A stretch of DNA of 64,000 nt from Cubamyces lactineus (GCA_022376465.1 JACDTU010000022.1:248001-312000), one strand, 5' to 3'. Counted from the first letter of the stretch, positions 22,901 through 37,250 are shown. The notes: generated from the sequence alone by a model not told the origin. Numbers and translations: made by a program.

Positions 22901-25253
22901 GGCGAGCTGAGTCGTAGTGCGTCCGCAGCCCGCCCCGGTGAGCGATTCATAGTTTCATAAAAGGTGGCACGCCACGGCCTCGAGGAGCACCCAAGGCACC
23001 GCCTGAGCTCGCGCTGGGTTCCCGGGCGTTATCGCATTGCAGAGACTGAATGAGGTTGGGCCTTCGCGCGCAGCGGCACTGCACCCGGATTGGTCACGAA
23101 GCAGAGAGGGCTGACGCGTCCGCCACACCGAAGCTATCGCATGTGGTGAGGAGACGACGTAAGGGGGCAGCTTCCCGCGAGAAAGGTGGGGGCTCGATGC
23201 AGAGAAGGCATTCGCAGCTGCCGTTCGCACGCTCGAGGGTAGAGCGGCTGGCGCCCACTGTTCGCAGGGGTCTCGAGCCCAGAGACCGACGCGACCCTGA
23301 GATAGTAGACACGGTGCGCTACGCGTCGATGTCAACGCTCGAAAACCCCGCCTCGGGCGCGGCAGGAAAGCCTGGCCCTTCGGTCGGAGGATCGTCCAGC
23401 AGCGTGTGACGCGCGGAAATTCCGGAGATACCGTGAGTGTTGACGTAGAGAGAATAGCTCTTGCCTGTTTATGCGTTTAGCTAGTGGCTGCTGACATGTT
23501 GACGAGTAAATGGGTGCGAGAAATCCTGACGAGGGGTTGAGTAATATGCCTCTGAACATGTCAGATGAGCGAGTTCTGTTCCATTCGTGCGGAGTCACTG
23601 GGGCCTCTTCTGAAAGAGACCGCATGGATGAGCGGGCGAGCATACAGCATCTCAGCAGTCTACCTATTCTCTGAAAGCTCTCATGCCATGTCAGTCAGAG
23701 TGCTACGACCGGACGGTTCAATCATCCCAAGACACGACCCAAAGTTATACTCGGTTAGGCTGCATACCTGTCGCCAGAATACACGACAAGACCACGCAAG
23801 TGACCATGGGACTACTCACCACTTGCCTAGATGCATATGCGTGGCACGAGCGCGTACGCGCATATTACGCGCTGTGTTCTATACAATCCAGACAAACACT
23901 ATCACTTACAGCATGAATGCGCTCCCGAGGGCTGGTGCACATCATGAGAAGCTCGGCGGGTGTTATATAGGGATCCTCGCCGTGATAACTTGCCGTTCGA
24001 CCCATGGCCAACTCATATGCTGCGCATGGAGTGACATGTACAGTATGAGGTGAGAGTTCAGGAGACAATTAGCATATTTGGCAGACTTCGCTGAACTTAC
24101 CACTGTGCCCCGCGTAGCCCTCCATCCCAAAGATGAGCACTGTATCTAATGGGTGCAGTCGAGGACGCCGAACATGTCGCGTTTCGCCCAAGGAGGGCAG
24201 AGTGGACGGCTGAACGAGCGAGCGCTAAGTTCTAGGTGCCACAGCGCCAAGGGGAAAGCACGTAAGCGCCGATTGGGGGACTAAGTTTGGCGCCCACACT
24301 TCAATTGACGCGCAGACTTTTGGCGGAGTCCCGGCAACCTACTCAACTCTTCCACTGGAACCCACCATCCACGCGTTCATCTACGCCTGTCTTGCCGTGA
24401 GCAGCGATTAGGCACATGAAACGGCAGGGCACACGAAGGAGCTTCAGTTTTCAAGAACCAGGTAAGAGTAAATCATCCGACAGACAATCCGCCAGACTGA
24501 GTCTGATTCACGCAAGCCGTGGGCGCCGTCGAGCGGCATGATGAGCGAGCGGGGTGTACGGGTGAAATGTTCCGGCTTGGTGCGCAACGTCATATGCACA
24601 TCGTCCCTGCGCCACCACGATTGACTCGCTCGCTAACAGTCGCCATCTCTTTGACGCTGTTCGCCTGGTCAGGCTAGCGGAGCCATCTGACCTCCCGTGG
24701 AAATCCAGCAAGATGTATAAGACAGCTTATCACCCCTGTTGGCCGACGTTTTGACTCGGTCCCGCACTCGTCTCTGTTCAACAGGCCCGACGTCGGTGTC
24801 GCGATACAGGGGGCGCGCCCCCGCCCCCGCCTACGGAATGTTATTCCGCATACTATGATCGTAAGTACCCCGCTTCAGCCTGTCGTTGACGCTGCTGATT
24901 TGGGGCCCCTCCCCCACCTCGTCTAAATTGCCAGCCGGCGTAGCGGTCCGGGGGCACAATCTGTCTTCGATGACGGCAGACGAAGGGACAGAACCGTGGT
25001 CACAGGACACTCGCGAGGCCCAACGGCTGCCTGTGAGCGGCAGCGACGAGCTCGGCAGAGGTATCTTCCTTCCAGGATCGTCCCCGCCCTCTTCGCCCTT
25101 TGGCAATACCCGACCGCCTCGATCTCGAGATTGCGCGAGGGCGTGGTATAAAGTCTCGCGCTCCACGCCCTGCTATCGTCGTGCTCTTGTCCAGACACTT
25201 TTCTCTCCCTGAGGCCTCTCGCAGCGGCGACATACGAGACAGAGCAGCACAAG
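19945..25253. other. 5.3-kb region without a supported gene
   Basis: The first 300 bases are presumably the promoter of the GATA gene. Beyond that only short overlapping ORFs of about 60-160 codons occur, with no recognisable domain, splice-joined family block, RNA gene or transposon terminus. A short C-rich palindromic patch (gggggcgcgccccc) lies near 24808. The last few hundred bases carry the sugar transporter promoter. Confidence 0.55.
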
Positions 25254-27459
25254 ATGGCGTCGAAGCTCGCTGGGAGGAGACTGTATTATACCATCAACGC
25301 CGTCGCAGGGCTGGCCATCTTCTTGTGAGTGTTCGCGTTACACCATACCTCCCCTTGGCATGTCTAACCTAGCACTCCAGCTTCGGTTATGACCAAGGCA
25401 TGATGGGAGGTATGTGGACTTACTCCCCTACGCGATGTTGGCTTGCCGACTGACTATATGCACAGGTGTCAACACCTCCCCCGACTACGTTCGGGTCATG
25501 AAGCTCGGATATTCCACGTACGTATCATGTCGCTCCGGGGGTCGCACTGTGCTCAAGGCTTGTGGCTTGCAGGTATGAAGGCCCCTCAGAGGGCTATGTA
25601 GCAACAATCACGGAGCCCACCCGTCAAGGTGGCATTGTCAGCATCTACTACTTCGGTACCCTTATTGGATGCCTCATGGGAGGCATTCTCGGCGACAGGT
25701 ATGCTATACAAGATTTTCTGCAACGCGCATGTGCTCACCTTGCATTGTTCAGGCTTGGTCGTATCAAGACTATGATTTTGGGCAGTCTTTGGGTTCTCTT
25801 CGGCGCGGCTCTTCAGTGCTCGGCTCAGAATATCGCATGGTATGTACCATCTTCGCAGGTCTGACACGCTTGCTGATAGCACCATACAGGATGTGCTGCG
25901 CTCGTGTGATTAACGGCATCGGCACTGGTCATTTGAACGCTATTGTGCCCGTATGGAGTGCCGAAGTGGCTACCCACACGTCGCGCGGTGCCTTCATTGC
26001 TAGCGAATTCACCCTCAACATCTTTGGTGTCGTCGTAGCCTATTGGCTTGAGTTCGGTCTCGGCTTCATTGGAGATGGCACGTCCCAAGTGAGGTGGAGA
26101 GTACGTAACAGCTGCCGTTCCTGCCCTGGCCGAACGCGAAGCACTGACGTCGCTACCCCTCCAGTTCCCGATTGCCTTCCAAATTCTACCGGTTCTGGCG
26201 TTCATGGTGAGTACCCGTAGTAGGTATGTTGTACGTCTATGCTCATGTTACCGTTTTACGCAGGCCTGCCTCCCTATGATGCCGGAGTCCCCTCGGTGGC
26301 TGATCAAGATGGGTCGGAATGCCGAGGCGCGTGAAATCCTAGGCCGCCTGCGCTCTGAAGATGGCAGTGTCGAGGCCGATCGCGCCGTTCGGGAATACGA
26401 TGAGATCGTCGAGACCGTTGCGCTTGAGAAGGAGCACGCGAGCCGCAACTCGTACCTCTCTATGTTCTTCGGCCGCAATGACGGTGGTCTCCACGTCGCC
26501 CGTCGCGTACAACTCTCCATCTGGCTGCAGATCGTCCAGGAGTGGGTACATCATGCTCACGTCAATGACACCCATAGCTGACAAAGATAAACTTTCCAGG
26601 TGGGTGGGTATTGCGGCCATCACGGTGTACGCGCCGACTATCTTTGCGGAAGCTGGCTACGGTGCTCGCAAGGCTCAATGGCTGTCCGGTCTTAACGATG
26701 TATGTGTCAAAATGAACTTCCTCACGTGCTCGGGGTAGCCTTCTCACTATTCTCATTCTATTCTTTGCCTATAGATTACGTATATGTTGAGTACGCTGCT
26801 CGCCGTCGTCACCATCGACCGCCTTGGCCGCCGCGTCGGCCTCTGGTGGGGCGCCGTTGGCCAGGGCATCTCACTCATCCTCGCCGGCGCGTTTTCGCGT
26901 CTGCTCAAGGACCACCCGGAGAAGGCGGCACAGTACGGTGGCGCCGCTGCGTTCTTCGTGTTCCTGTACACCTTCGTCTTCGGCGCGACGTGGCTCACGA
27001 TACCCTGGGTGTACCCGACCGAGACCTTCCCGTTGGAAGTTCGTGCGAAGGGTAACGCGTTCGGTGTCTTCGGCTGGTCGATCGGTACGTCATCGTTCAG
27101 TGGCCAGTTCCCTCTCGAAATCGCTAACGAAACCACTCGTGTACACAGGCAACGGCTGGCTCACGCTCCTAAACCCTGTCATGTTCAACCGCATCGGGGA
27201 GAACACGCTGCACATCTTCGGCGCGATCAACTTCCTGAGCATCCCGCTCATCTGGGCGTTCTACCCCGAGACCGCGAACCGGACGCTCGAGGAGATGGAC
27301 TACCTGTTCATGAGCAAGAGCCCGTTCGTGTGGGACGAGGAGGAGAACTTCCGGCGCATGAAGGAGGAGGCGGAGCGCGCGCGCATCGAGGGCAAGACTG
27401 CTGGGGGACCTGCGACGCCTGCGTCAGAGATCGTGGACGTCAAGGAAGAGAAGAACTGA
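25254..27459 (+). CDS. MFS sugar transporter
   Basis: Twelve-helix sugar permease of the plasma membrane, sugar porter subfamily, spread over about ten exons. ATG 25254 gives MASKLAGRRLYYTINAVAG, followed by TM1 with GYDQGMMGG. Family signatures in order: GDRLGRIKTM (loop 2-3), ARVINGIGTGHLNA, MMPESPRWL (end of TM6), DRLGRRVGLWWG (loop 8-9), WVYPTETFPLEVR, and PETANRTLEEMDYLF at the end of TM12. The cytosolic tail is charged and ends VKEEKN. The first exon is short and the second is tiny (encoding FGYDQGMMGG), as is usual in basidiomycete members. Substrate cannot be read from sequence; hexose or pentose uptake is the default. It is the nearest annotated gene downstream of the hydrolase cluster but separated from it by two gene-poor stretches. 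Confidence 0.92.
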
Positions 27460-27778
27460 GTGGGTGCGAGCGCGGCGCGTTCGTGCTTGTGTCGTTGTGG
27501 TGCTTGATAGCATAGACTATAGAGCTGTTGTACGACATGTATGCGTTTGATAGTCTACTTCTTGGGTTATGTCTTGACGATTAGAATGAATACTCTTCAC
27601 ATCAGTAGGGGTTGCAGAGCACTGAGTTAGCTCGTAGCATGCCGTCGCGAGTACTTCTCAACCTCAACGTTCCATGGCAATCATAGCATGGTCGGGTCCC
27701 TTCCCCACGTATGCACAACATTTGTGTGTAACACATTCGCAGAAAAACAAAACGTATAGGTATGCCAGAGGTGGCGGC

Positions 27779-27843
27779 AAAATAAATATTGAGACCCGTA
27801 GGTCTACCACTCCGGGAAAGCGTGTCATCCTTGTGCAGGGGCC

Positions 27844-27874
<31 letters not shown>

Positions 27875-27898
27875 TTCGTATGTCACCCCGAAGGGGAC
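27779..27898 (-). ncRNA. U6 spliceosomal snRNA, copy A
   Basis: RNA of the spliceosome catalytic core, transcribed by Pol III. Read on the minus strand it has the 5' hairpin (CCCCTTCGGGG, a cUUCGg tetraloop), then AAAATTGGAACGATACAGAG, the catalytic AGCATGGCCCCTGC segment, AAGGATGACACGC and a 3' hairpin ending in a T-rich terminator (TTTATTTTG). The ACAGAG and AGC elements are intact and there is no intron. It is divergent from tRNA-Ala at 28012, 113 nt away, and the spacer is partly conserved in module B. Confidence 0.95.
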
Positions 27899-28011
27899 AT
27901 ACCGAGGCGTCGAAAGACAAGTCGTTTGATGATGCTTCTGCCTTGCGCTCAACTGGCGGGTGGTCATATTGCGCGCCCCTCTGTGGGTGTGCGGGGCGAG
28001 CGCCTCAGCAA

Positions 28012-28097
28012 GGGCATGTGGTGTAGTTGGTTATCACGCTCGCTTAGCACTTGTCAGCGCCTGCGAGAGGGGTCCGGTTCAATCCCGGACATGTCCA
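28012..28097 (+). tRNA. tRNA-Ala (AGC) with 12-nt intron, module A
   Basis: Full cloverleaf: acceptor GGGCATG/CATGTCC with discriminator A, D arm GTGTAGTTGGTTATCAC, anticodon stem CTCGC/GCGAG with loop TTAGCAT, T arm TCCGGTTCAATCCCGGA. A 12-nt insert (CTTGTCAGCGCC) lies right after position 37, the canonical tRNA intron site. A T-run follows as Pol III terminator. Confidence 0.93.
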
Positions 28098-28272
28098 GTT
28101 GTTTTTGTGAGGAGCTCCTTTCATGCGCGTCAACTTCTGGTCCTCGGTCATGAGTGTCACCCATGTGCAGTTTTTCCATATGTTACAGCTGCTTTCGCAA
28201 AGAAGACGTGCAACGAAGAAGGTCGTTTACCCACGCTCGCGGCCAGGGAGCCCACCTAGCTTTCTGTCTCAA

Positions 28273-28346
28273 GGGCATGTGGTGTAGTTGGTTATCACGC
28301 TCGCTTAGCATGCGAGAGGGGTCCGGTTCAATCCCGGACATGTCCA
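28273..28346 (+). tRNA. tRNA-Ala (AGC), intronless, module A
   Basis: 74-nt tRNA identical in mature sequence to the copy at 28012 but without the intron. The anticodon loop is TTAGCAT. It is followed by tgtcttttt, a Pol III terminator. No CCA is encoded, as expected for a eukaryotic tRNA gene. Confidence 0.95.
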
Positions 28347-28863
28347 TGTCTTTTTGCTTGTGGCAAAACCAAGATCGGGAAAGCCCGACAAAATTCTCCT
28401 GTCCTTTTTCGGAACAAATCCCGCGGCGCTGCTTCTGAACTTCTCGCGATAGATTTTCCGCCACAGATTGTATGTCTCGTATGTTCAGCTAAACGAGTGG
28501 CTTGAGTGACTCTCCGCCGAGCATATGTTGTGCCGACGACGTCATGCATGACATCGCCGCGGTGCGTGGCAGCGTTGTCTGGGCATTGGGCAGTGTGCAG
28601 TGGGCAAGGGTGCCGGCAGCGATGAGCATGCAGGAGAATCTCGAACGTGACAGAAACGCCGGGCGGCGGACGTGCAGCGTTGATGACATCCGTTCGGTTG
28701 ATCGAAATACAGGTGCCGTGAGAAAGGAAGTTCTCTGAGACAAGCAGGGCATGTTCAAAAACTCGCGCGCACGGTTCACGTCCACAAGGTTCCTTGCCTT
28801 TTCCCCCCGCCCTCCTCCCCTCGCTGCTACAAGCCGTTCAGGCGCGCCGTTCGCTGTTCCAAA
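28347..28863. other. intergenic region, promoter of the Kre9-like gene
   Basis: About 0.5 kb with the tRNA terminator at its left end and a CT-rich stretch just before ATG 28864. Nothing else is supported. Confidence 0.6.
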
Positions 28864-29969
28864 ATGCGTCTCTCGCTCGCTGCTGCTCTCGCCCTCCCTC
28901 TCGCGGCTGCCAGTACGTCATATACGACAAGATTTCGGTCAGACGAGGATATTGAGCGTGAATTTGACAGATGCGCTGCAAATAATTGGGCCCTCGGAAA
29001 CCAACTACTGGTGCGTCTCTGCTCTAGTCGGCCCCAGGCTAGTAGGCGGGCTGAACGCAGATTTGCTGCAGGGTTCAGAACACCAGCAACACCATTACTT
29101 GGCAGTTCAGCCAGGGTGATCCCAACCCGATTTCCATCAACGTTGTGAACGCCAACAACGCGACTCTCAATGGCGTTTTTGCGATCGCGCCGTTTGTCAA
29201 TGTATCCCAGCAGGTTCGTCGCACCCGCCTTTCATGCAATGTACTCGAGTACTCACGAATCATGACAGACTTTCACTGTGTGAGTACGCGAATTCTCTTC
29301 TGCAGTCTCTTCAGAAGTGCTATGAGTTACTTTGTCGCGCCTGACCTGGGAGCTACACGCGTCCAGCTAGCCTTGAGCCAGTGGTGAGGCCAGCAGACCC
29401 GCTGGGGACCTATGGCAAACCCGCTGCGGTATCTAAGATAACGGTTACTGCAAATTTGACCAAGCATGCCTAATGGTTGCTAGGATGCCGTACCCGTCAC
29501 TCCCATGAAAGCCGTCTTGCGTCTTACTACTTCCGCATACCCCGTTCGACGACTGTACAGCCAGCTGACACTAGCCATGCAGGACCAATGTCACTCTCCG
29601 CGCTGGTGATGGCTACCAGGTTCAGTTCGTCAACGCGTCCAACACTACCCAGATTTTCGCGAACAGCTCGACTTTCTCGGTCAAGCCTGCTGGCAGTAAG
29701 TAGTAGATGCCTACCGCGCTCGCTCTAACATGCTAACGGGGATTTATTTCTGTCCAGCCGCTCCCGCTCCTCCCGTTAGCGCCTCCGCAAGTGCGACCAG
29801 CTCTGGCGCGAGTGCTTCTGGAACCTCTGCCAGTAGCTCCGCCAACTCGTCGAGCCCCACTGCTACTGGTGCCGCTCACAATAGCGCACTCTCCCTTTCG
29901 ACCAGCGAGGGAGTGTTCGGTGTCATCGCTGCGTGCGGTATTGCCTCGCTTTCTGCTCTTCTCCTCTAA
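28864..29969 (+). CDS. GPI-anchored cell-surface protein with Kre9/Knh1-like domain
   Basis: Small secreted protein of the Ser/Thr-rich GPI-anchored family (Kre9/Knh1 N-terminal-type domain). ATG 28864 opens a signal peptide (MRLSLAAALALPLAAA). After the first intron the domain begins ALQIIGPSETNYWVQN, with the family-typical ITWQFSQGDPNPISINVVN and TLRAGDGYQVQFVN. A Ser/Ala/Thr-rich stalk leads to a C-terminal hydrophobic tail (GVFGVIAACGIASLSALLL). The fourth intron (about 29284-29582) is longer than the others. Related proteins contribute to beta-1,6-glucan or wall assembly, but the individual role is unknown. Exon joints were placed by frame and consensus borders. Confidence 0.85.
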
Positions 29970-30684
29970 GAGCGATTTCGACGTCGACCTTCCGTCAAGA
30001 GCACCGGTCGCCCCTCGTTGAGCCCACCGCCGGCTCTTTTCGCCTCTTCTCCCTTGTGCAGCACCCATCCTCCGCCTCCCACATCCCACTGTGAACAATG
30101 AACATTGGTACTCGCAGTATCTAGCGTGACCACATTCGTTGATTCGTCCACTCCTTTCGGACTCGGTTTAGTGTTGTCTTGATGATGTTGTTTTCTTCTA
30201 CCACTGGGTTGTCTCCATGATACCTCTTTGTAGGTGTACATCCCACTTAATGGGCCCGTGTTAAGCTCCCATCTCTGCGTACGAGTGTAGTGTATGTAGC
30301 TTGTCCGTCTTTAGCTTCGCGCGCTACGTTCGCACAATGTACTGATGATCAATTGACTGCCTTTTCCTCTACTGCTCGCGTGTTGCGCCGAAAGGCATAC
30401 CTCTACTCCCATCTCAACGTGAACTCTCCATACTCTCCAAAGTGCAGTAGCCGTAAGCTTGGGGCTTTCATTGGACGGACAGCTTCAAGGCACTACCGTT
30501 ACTCCGGGTACGTTCCATCACCGAGAGCGAGGTTCCCGCGAACGCGCTTTGGACCAAGCCACAGTTCACACTCCCGCTCGGGCGGTACCACGCTCTTCTC
30601 CAAACCCGAATCCTTGGCCACGGGAACGCCAGCGGCGACGGCAGGGGCAGGGCTGCAGCTTTTCAATGTTCGCGCCTTCGCACT
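29970..30684. other. intergenic region
   Basis: About 0.7 kb between the Kre9-like gene and the F-box gene, both on +. It holds the 3' untranslated region and the next promoter. No further gene is supported. Confidence 0.6.
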
Positions 30685-33067
30685 ATGCCCCCACGATCCG
30701 CTACCGCCAACGCCATGGCCGGCCCCAGCCACGCCCAGGACGAGCTCACCGCGACCGTGTTCGGCGCGGTGGAGTCCCTCAGCCAGGTCCGCAAGGCCAA
30801 CTTCCTGCTCGAGACGTCGCTCGCGCTGATAGAGGGTGGCAGGTGCGTACTACTCGTTCTGGCTTGTGGTTGGAACCCCTGTCTCTGCCGTTCGGCCGTT
30901 TGGAAGAGTGTGAGGGCGCTGATGCACGATGCGTGATGCGATAGGTATGGGGATGAGGTCGAAAACTACTTGGACGTCTACCTGCGGACTCCCGGGCTGG
31001 AGAAGAAGGACGTGGCGAGGGCGCTGCTCGCGCGGGGCAACGCACGCAAGACGGCGGGGGAGAAGCTGCTCGCGCGGGCCCAGCAGGACTTCCAGGCGGT
31101 CGCGAAGCTGGACCCGTCGAACCGCGAGCTGCAGGGGTATCTCAGGCGAAGCAACATGGTGAGTGTGCCTGGCTTTCATTGGGACGCCGACGAGAATAGG
31201 CGAGGGGCACGTCGAGCAGTCGCCAGACGTGGGCGGGAAGGGAACCCTCTCCGCCTGATCGTTCGTCTCTTCCCGACTGCCCGTGCGATACGCTGTATGC
31301 GGCGCATATGTCGACGGCATGCAAGGCGACGAACAATCCGCATATATGCTTTCCTCGATGCTCTCTCGCTGCATGCTCTGACAGTAGGCTCACGCGAGTA
31401 CAGATTCACTTTGTCGACGAGCCGGCCTCGCAACGTGCGCCTCCCGAAGTTTGGGAGCTAATCGCCCGCTTCATCCCGCGCTATCATCTTCGCTCCTGGC
31501 TGTTCGTATCCGCATTCCATCGAGACATCGCAGTACGGCTCATCTTCCACACGATCGACCTCTATTTTGGCGAAGACCAGGACCTCAACCGCGGCCTGGA
31601 CATCTTCGACAGGGTGAAGGCGGACCCCGTGTTCGCCAGCCGCGTAAAAGCCCTGCGCCTGCATTGGGCATATGAGGAGAACGACATGTTTGATCTCATG
31701 ACTCGTGAGCCGTTCACGTTCCCACTCCATGATTTGTCCATGCCTGAGCCACTGTTCGCATGCTAGGGATGTTCAAGTCCGCGCTGCCCGCATTCATCGC
31801 GTTGCGTGAATTTGAATGGATAGGGTATCCAGAACTGCGCGCCGAGATGGTGCAGGCAGTTTTGCAGACCCATCCAAATTTGCACACTCTCGGTCTCATA
31901 GGATGGCACTTTGATGCCGTTGGCGTGGTATGTTTGTGATCTCTGCGACCTCGCGCAGCATGTGTACAAGCTGAATTGTTGGCTGGCAGTCTGCATTCGG
32001 CGGCCTGCGCAAATTCATATTGCGTGCCGAAGACGACGACGGCTTCGCTGATATGGGCGAAGTCCGCACGGTCCTCGACCAGAATCAAGGGACGCTCAAG
32101 CATCTCACGCTGGGCGCGTACTTGCAGCGGAACCACTCGTGGGACCACGCCTTCCAGTCCGCAACCATCCGTAACCTGACGCATCTCGAGCTGGTCGACA
32201 CACGAATATCGCACGTCGTTCTCGCGCGAATCGCGCACGCGCACCGGCTGCAGAGTCTGACGCTGCATGGCACGTTCGAGGAACCGTGTTCGGCGAGCGT
32301 GGTGTTTGGGAGCGACCATGTCATCGACGGCATACACACGCTGCTTCCGCACCTGGAGGAGTTCCGGTTCATCATGGTCGGCCACGACGATGATCAGAAT
32401 CTGTTCCAGTCCGTCACGCAGTTCCTCCGCCAGCGGCCGAAGTTGCGGCGCCTCGATCTGGGCTGTTGTCCGTGGGATCTTGTGCAGACCGTCCTTCCGG
32501 ACTTGGCGAATCTGCGTGCTCTGCGGGTGCGGATCGCGAATCTCACTGACACATCGCTATGTGCGCTGCTGGATGTCATCCCTAGGGCGATCACAGCAAT
32601 CCATCTAGAGACCGCAGTGTCCGCCAAGCCCATAGTACGCTGTCTTCCCTGCTTGCATCTAGTCTGATACTGACTGCATCATGTAGCATGAGTATGCCCC
32701 ATCCTTCTCTATATTTAGGTCACTCGCAATGCTTCACCTCAATGGGAATCTTCGCCGACCACAACCAAATCTGCTCTCCGACAAGGAATACCAGGTGCAG
32801 ACGGAGCTGTGGGCGTCGAGCGCGCGAAGCATCGTGCGCACGCTGCCCTCAATCGACTTCCTGGGTTGGCATGGCGAGCACTACGTCGTCGTGCGAGGTG
32901 GCGGCTCGGGCGGTCCGGACGGCGAGAAGGTCGAGCTGAAGGAGCTCCCGTCGCGGAGACGACTGGATTGCGCCAAGGGCGTGGACCTGGGCTGCGAGGA
33001 CGCGGCGTGGATAGAACGAAAGGATTTGCCAATGGACTATGAGATGCCGGGCCTGCAGCAGACGTGA
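30685..33067 (+). CDS. F-box protein with N-terminal helical repeat and leucine-rich repeats
   Basis: Probable substrate adaptor of an SCF ubiquitin ligase. ATG 30685 (MPPRSATANAMAG) leads into a helical TPR-like N-terminus (ARALLARGNARKTAGEKLL). An F-box-like segment follows (PPEVWELIARFIPRYHLRSW), then irregular leucine-rich repeats (e.g. NLTHLELVDTRISHVVLARI, KLRRLDLGCCPWDLVQTVLP, NLRALRVRIANLTDTSLCAL). The C-terminus is charged and ends MPGLQQT. Introns include one of about 240 nt after RRSNM and shorter ones later. Such F-box/LRR genes are greatly expanded in Agaricomycetes. The target protein is unknown, and the F-box call rests on the pattern and position of the hydrophobic and Pro residues. 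Confidence 0.85.
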
Positions 33068-33568
33068 CTAGTGATGGAGAGTGGTGCGTCGCCTGGCTTC
33101 TGTCTGCTCTCGTCGTGTTGTCTCGCATTGTCGCTGTCGCTGTGCTTGTATTAGATGGTACCGCACATTGTATTTTTTCGTCTTGCTGCTAGCATTGTGG
33201 TCGTCTCTGTCCGGATATATTCCTTGGTGCGTACTCCGTTCCTTCCGGCTGACACCCAGCGTATAGGATCAGAAGTGGGGAATAGGCATGCATAGCTGGT
33301 CCCTGGGAAGGTAGCTCAGGTCGGGTCGGTCTATCTTTGGTTGTTATCGAGACGTTGCAAGGTTCTGACAGTACTTGGGACCTAACGCTATCGGCCCCTT
33401 TCTTGCATGGGTGAGTTGCCTGTCATCTTACTCATGGATGCTGTCTCTTACTCGCTCACAGCCTGGTATGCTTCGTCACAAGGTTCGGCTCAGTTCCTCA
33501 AATAGGTGTCCGAGTAGTTCGAAACAACGACCCCGTTGGAGTTGCGTGCCTCGTCCCAATACGTCGAC
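33068..33568. other. intergenic region upstream of the OYE tandem
   Basis: About 0.5 kb with the 3' flank of the F-box gene and the promoter of the first Old Yellow Enzyme gene. No other feature is supported. Confidence 0.55.
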
Positions 33569-35033
<1,465 letters not shown>

Positions 35034-35469
35034 CGTCCTCCATGTCTGCATTCTGCACTATGTACTGTGCATGAACCGTCCACGTTCGACCTGCATGACC
35101 AATTTCTTGTGAACTGGCCCTTGACTAAGCTAAGACCTGTGAACTCCTTTCCTTCAGATCTCGAACCACGGAGTTGACATGCTATGGTATCTGTGCCGAC
35201 ATGATGTGGGCCCTGGGGCACTGGTTCGGTGCGAGGGCGGGACGAACTGCCAGGTGTGGGAGATAGAAGGCCAATACATGGAGGGTTTAGTCAGTCACTC
35301 GCGGTTCACTGACTCATCCATATCACCCATATATAAGACAGCTTCAGCCACACACGCACTAGAATACGCTGTGCCCGGATAAGCGTACACAAAGGTGAGT
35401 GATAGCCTTCGCACCACATACGACCTGGTTCATTGAGCGACATGCTAATGGCAACCCCACGTACAGAAT

Positions 35470-36888
35470 ATGGCCGGCATCAATGAGCCCGTACCAAAGT
35501 TGTTCCAGCCCGTTCGAGTGGGAGATATCACCGTTGCCCACCGGGTCGTACTCGCGCCCTTGACGCGCTGCCGGGCCAATGTGAAGCATGTGCACACCGA
35601 TCTCGCCGTGACATACTACGCCCAGCGCGCTGCCGTCCCAGGGACGCTCATGATCTCCGAGGCCACATTCATTGCACCGTATGCGGGCCTGGAGTACCAC
35701 GTCCCCGGCGTATGGAACCAAGAGCAAATTGCAGCTTGGCGGAAGGTGATCGAAGGATTATCCACTGTTGTTGAGCTGCAACTAACACGCTGTGTGTCCC
35801 TCTTAGGTTGTAGATGCGGTACACGCTAAGGGCTCTTACATATTCCTGCAGCTCTGGGCTCTCGGACGTGCTGCGGAGATTGAGCCTCTGAAGGCAGCAG
35901 GGTATCCCTACGTGTCCGCGTCGGATATCCCGCTGTCTGACCGACCAAAGGGCGAGGTGCCCCGCCCGCTGACAATCCCCGGTAAGAGATATGCTTCTGT
36001 TCACCGGTCTAGCTCGTTGATCGTGGTCTAGAGATCAAGCAGTACATAGAGGCTTATGCACAGGCGGCTCGTCACGCCGTGTTCGGCGCTGGTTTTGACG
36101 GTGTGGAGGTCCATTGCGCCCACGGCTACCTCCCGGATCAGTTCATTCAAGACGTCTCCAACAAACGGACCGACGAGTATGGAGGATCGATCGAGAACCG
36201 TTGTAGGTTCGCCCTGGAGGCTATAGAGGCCGTGGCACAGGCTGTTGGAGAGCAGAAGACGGCATTCCGTATCAGCCCCTGGAGCACCTTCCAAGGTCTC
36301 GAGCTTCGTTTTCTCGTCGACCGCCTAAGGGACATCACTGATACGCTCTGTCGCTACTACAGACATGAGAATGGAGGACCCTGTCCCTACCTTCACATAC
36401 CTGGTGTCGAAGGTCGCAAAGGACTTTCCCGGGCTCGCTTACATCCACGTAGTAGAGCCAGGTTTGGCTGGAGGACGGGATATTCAGGCAAAGGACGGAG
36501 AGGTGAGCTCGTCCTGCGCGTCGCTTGATGATACACCAAGTGGTAACATTCTCGGAAGTCCAACGATTTCATTCGAGAGATTTGGCTACCGCGACCTTTG
36601 GTGTCTGCAGGAAGATATACGCGAGAGACCGCCATCGACCGTGCCGAGAAAACGGGAGAACTGATAGCATTTGGACGACTCTTCATATCGAATGTATGCA
36701 TTCCTATGGTCGTTAACGGGGTCGCATCTGAGCTGACGCGGTGTTGGTAGCCCGATTTACCACTACGCCTGCGCAAGAATTTGCCATTGCTCCGCTGGGA
36801 CCGTGCACACTACCACACGATCGAGGACCCTCATGGGTACACCGACTACCCTTTCGCAGAGGAGAACCGGGAGGAACTAGGTGTATAA
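35470..36888 (+). CDS. NADH:flavin oxidoreductase / Old Yellow Enzyme, copy 2
   Basis: Tandem paralogue of the preceding gene with the same exon plan. ATG 35470 ([14 protein letters not shown]). Family blocks: [63 protein letters not shown] with the His-x-x-His pair, [22 protein letters not shown], and [13 protein letters not shown]. The C-terminus reads [20 protein letters not shown]. It differs from copy 1 mainly in surface segments and lacks the insertion near EYPDFSC. The intergenic stretch between the copies carries a TATA-like ATATATAAG near 35328. Different expression or substrate range from copy 1 is possible but not shown here. Confidence 0.92.
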
Positions 36889-37250
36889 ACTGGACAAGTT
36901 ACGGCGAACGCCATGGTTCCATTGACAATGAATTTCGTCCTTGTAGTAATGGACTTCAGCGTGCATATCTCACCTCGGGTTGGTCATCGTGCACACTGCC
37001 AGTGGTTTGATTGGTAGTACTACTCCTTAAGCTTGTAGTACGCTGGATCAAATGTGTCCGAATTCACGGACTGTTGGAGTTTCCTGAGTACCTGTCCGAG
37101 GCTCGCAATGTTACCACAGTCAGATCGCTTTACACAGAGCGGAGGAAAGTCTACATGCACATTGCAGTGCGCGCGTCAGTAGGTGATGCCATGTTCGGCC
37201 CGAGTGCGGGCTCCTGCTATGGGCGCTTCGTCACCGCCGTTCGCGCAGCA
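36889..37250. other. intergenic region
   Basis: About 0.36 kb with the 3' flank of OYE copy 2 and the upstream region of the Golgi pH regulator gene. An alternative in-frame ATG at 37191 for the next gene lies here. Confidence 0.5.
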
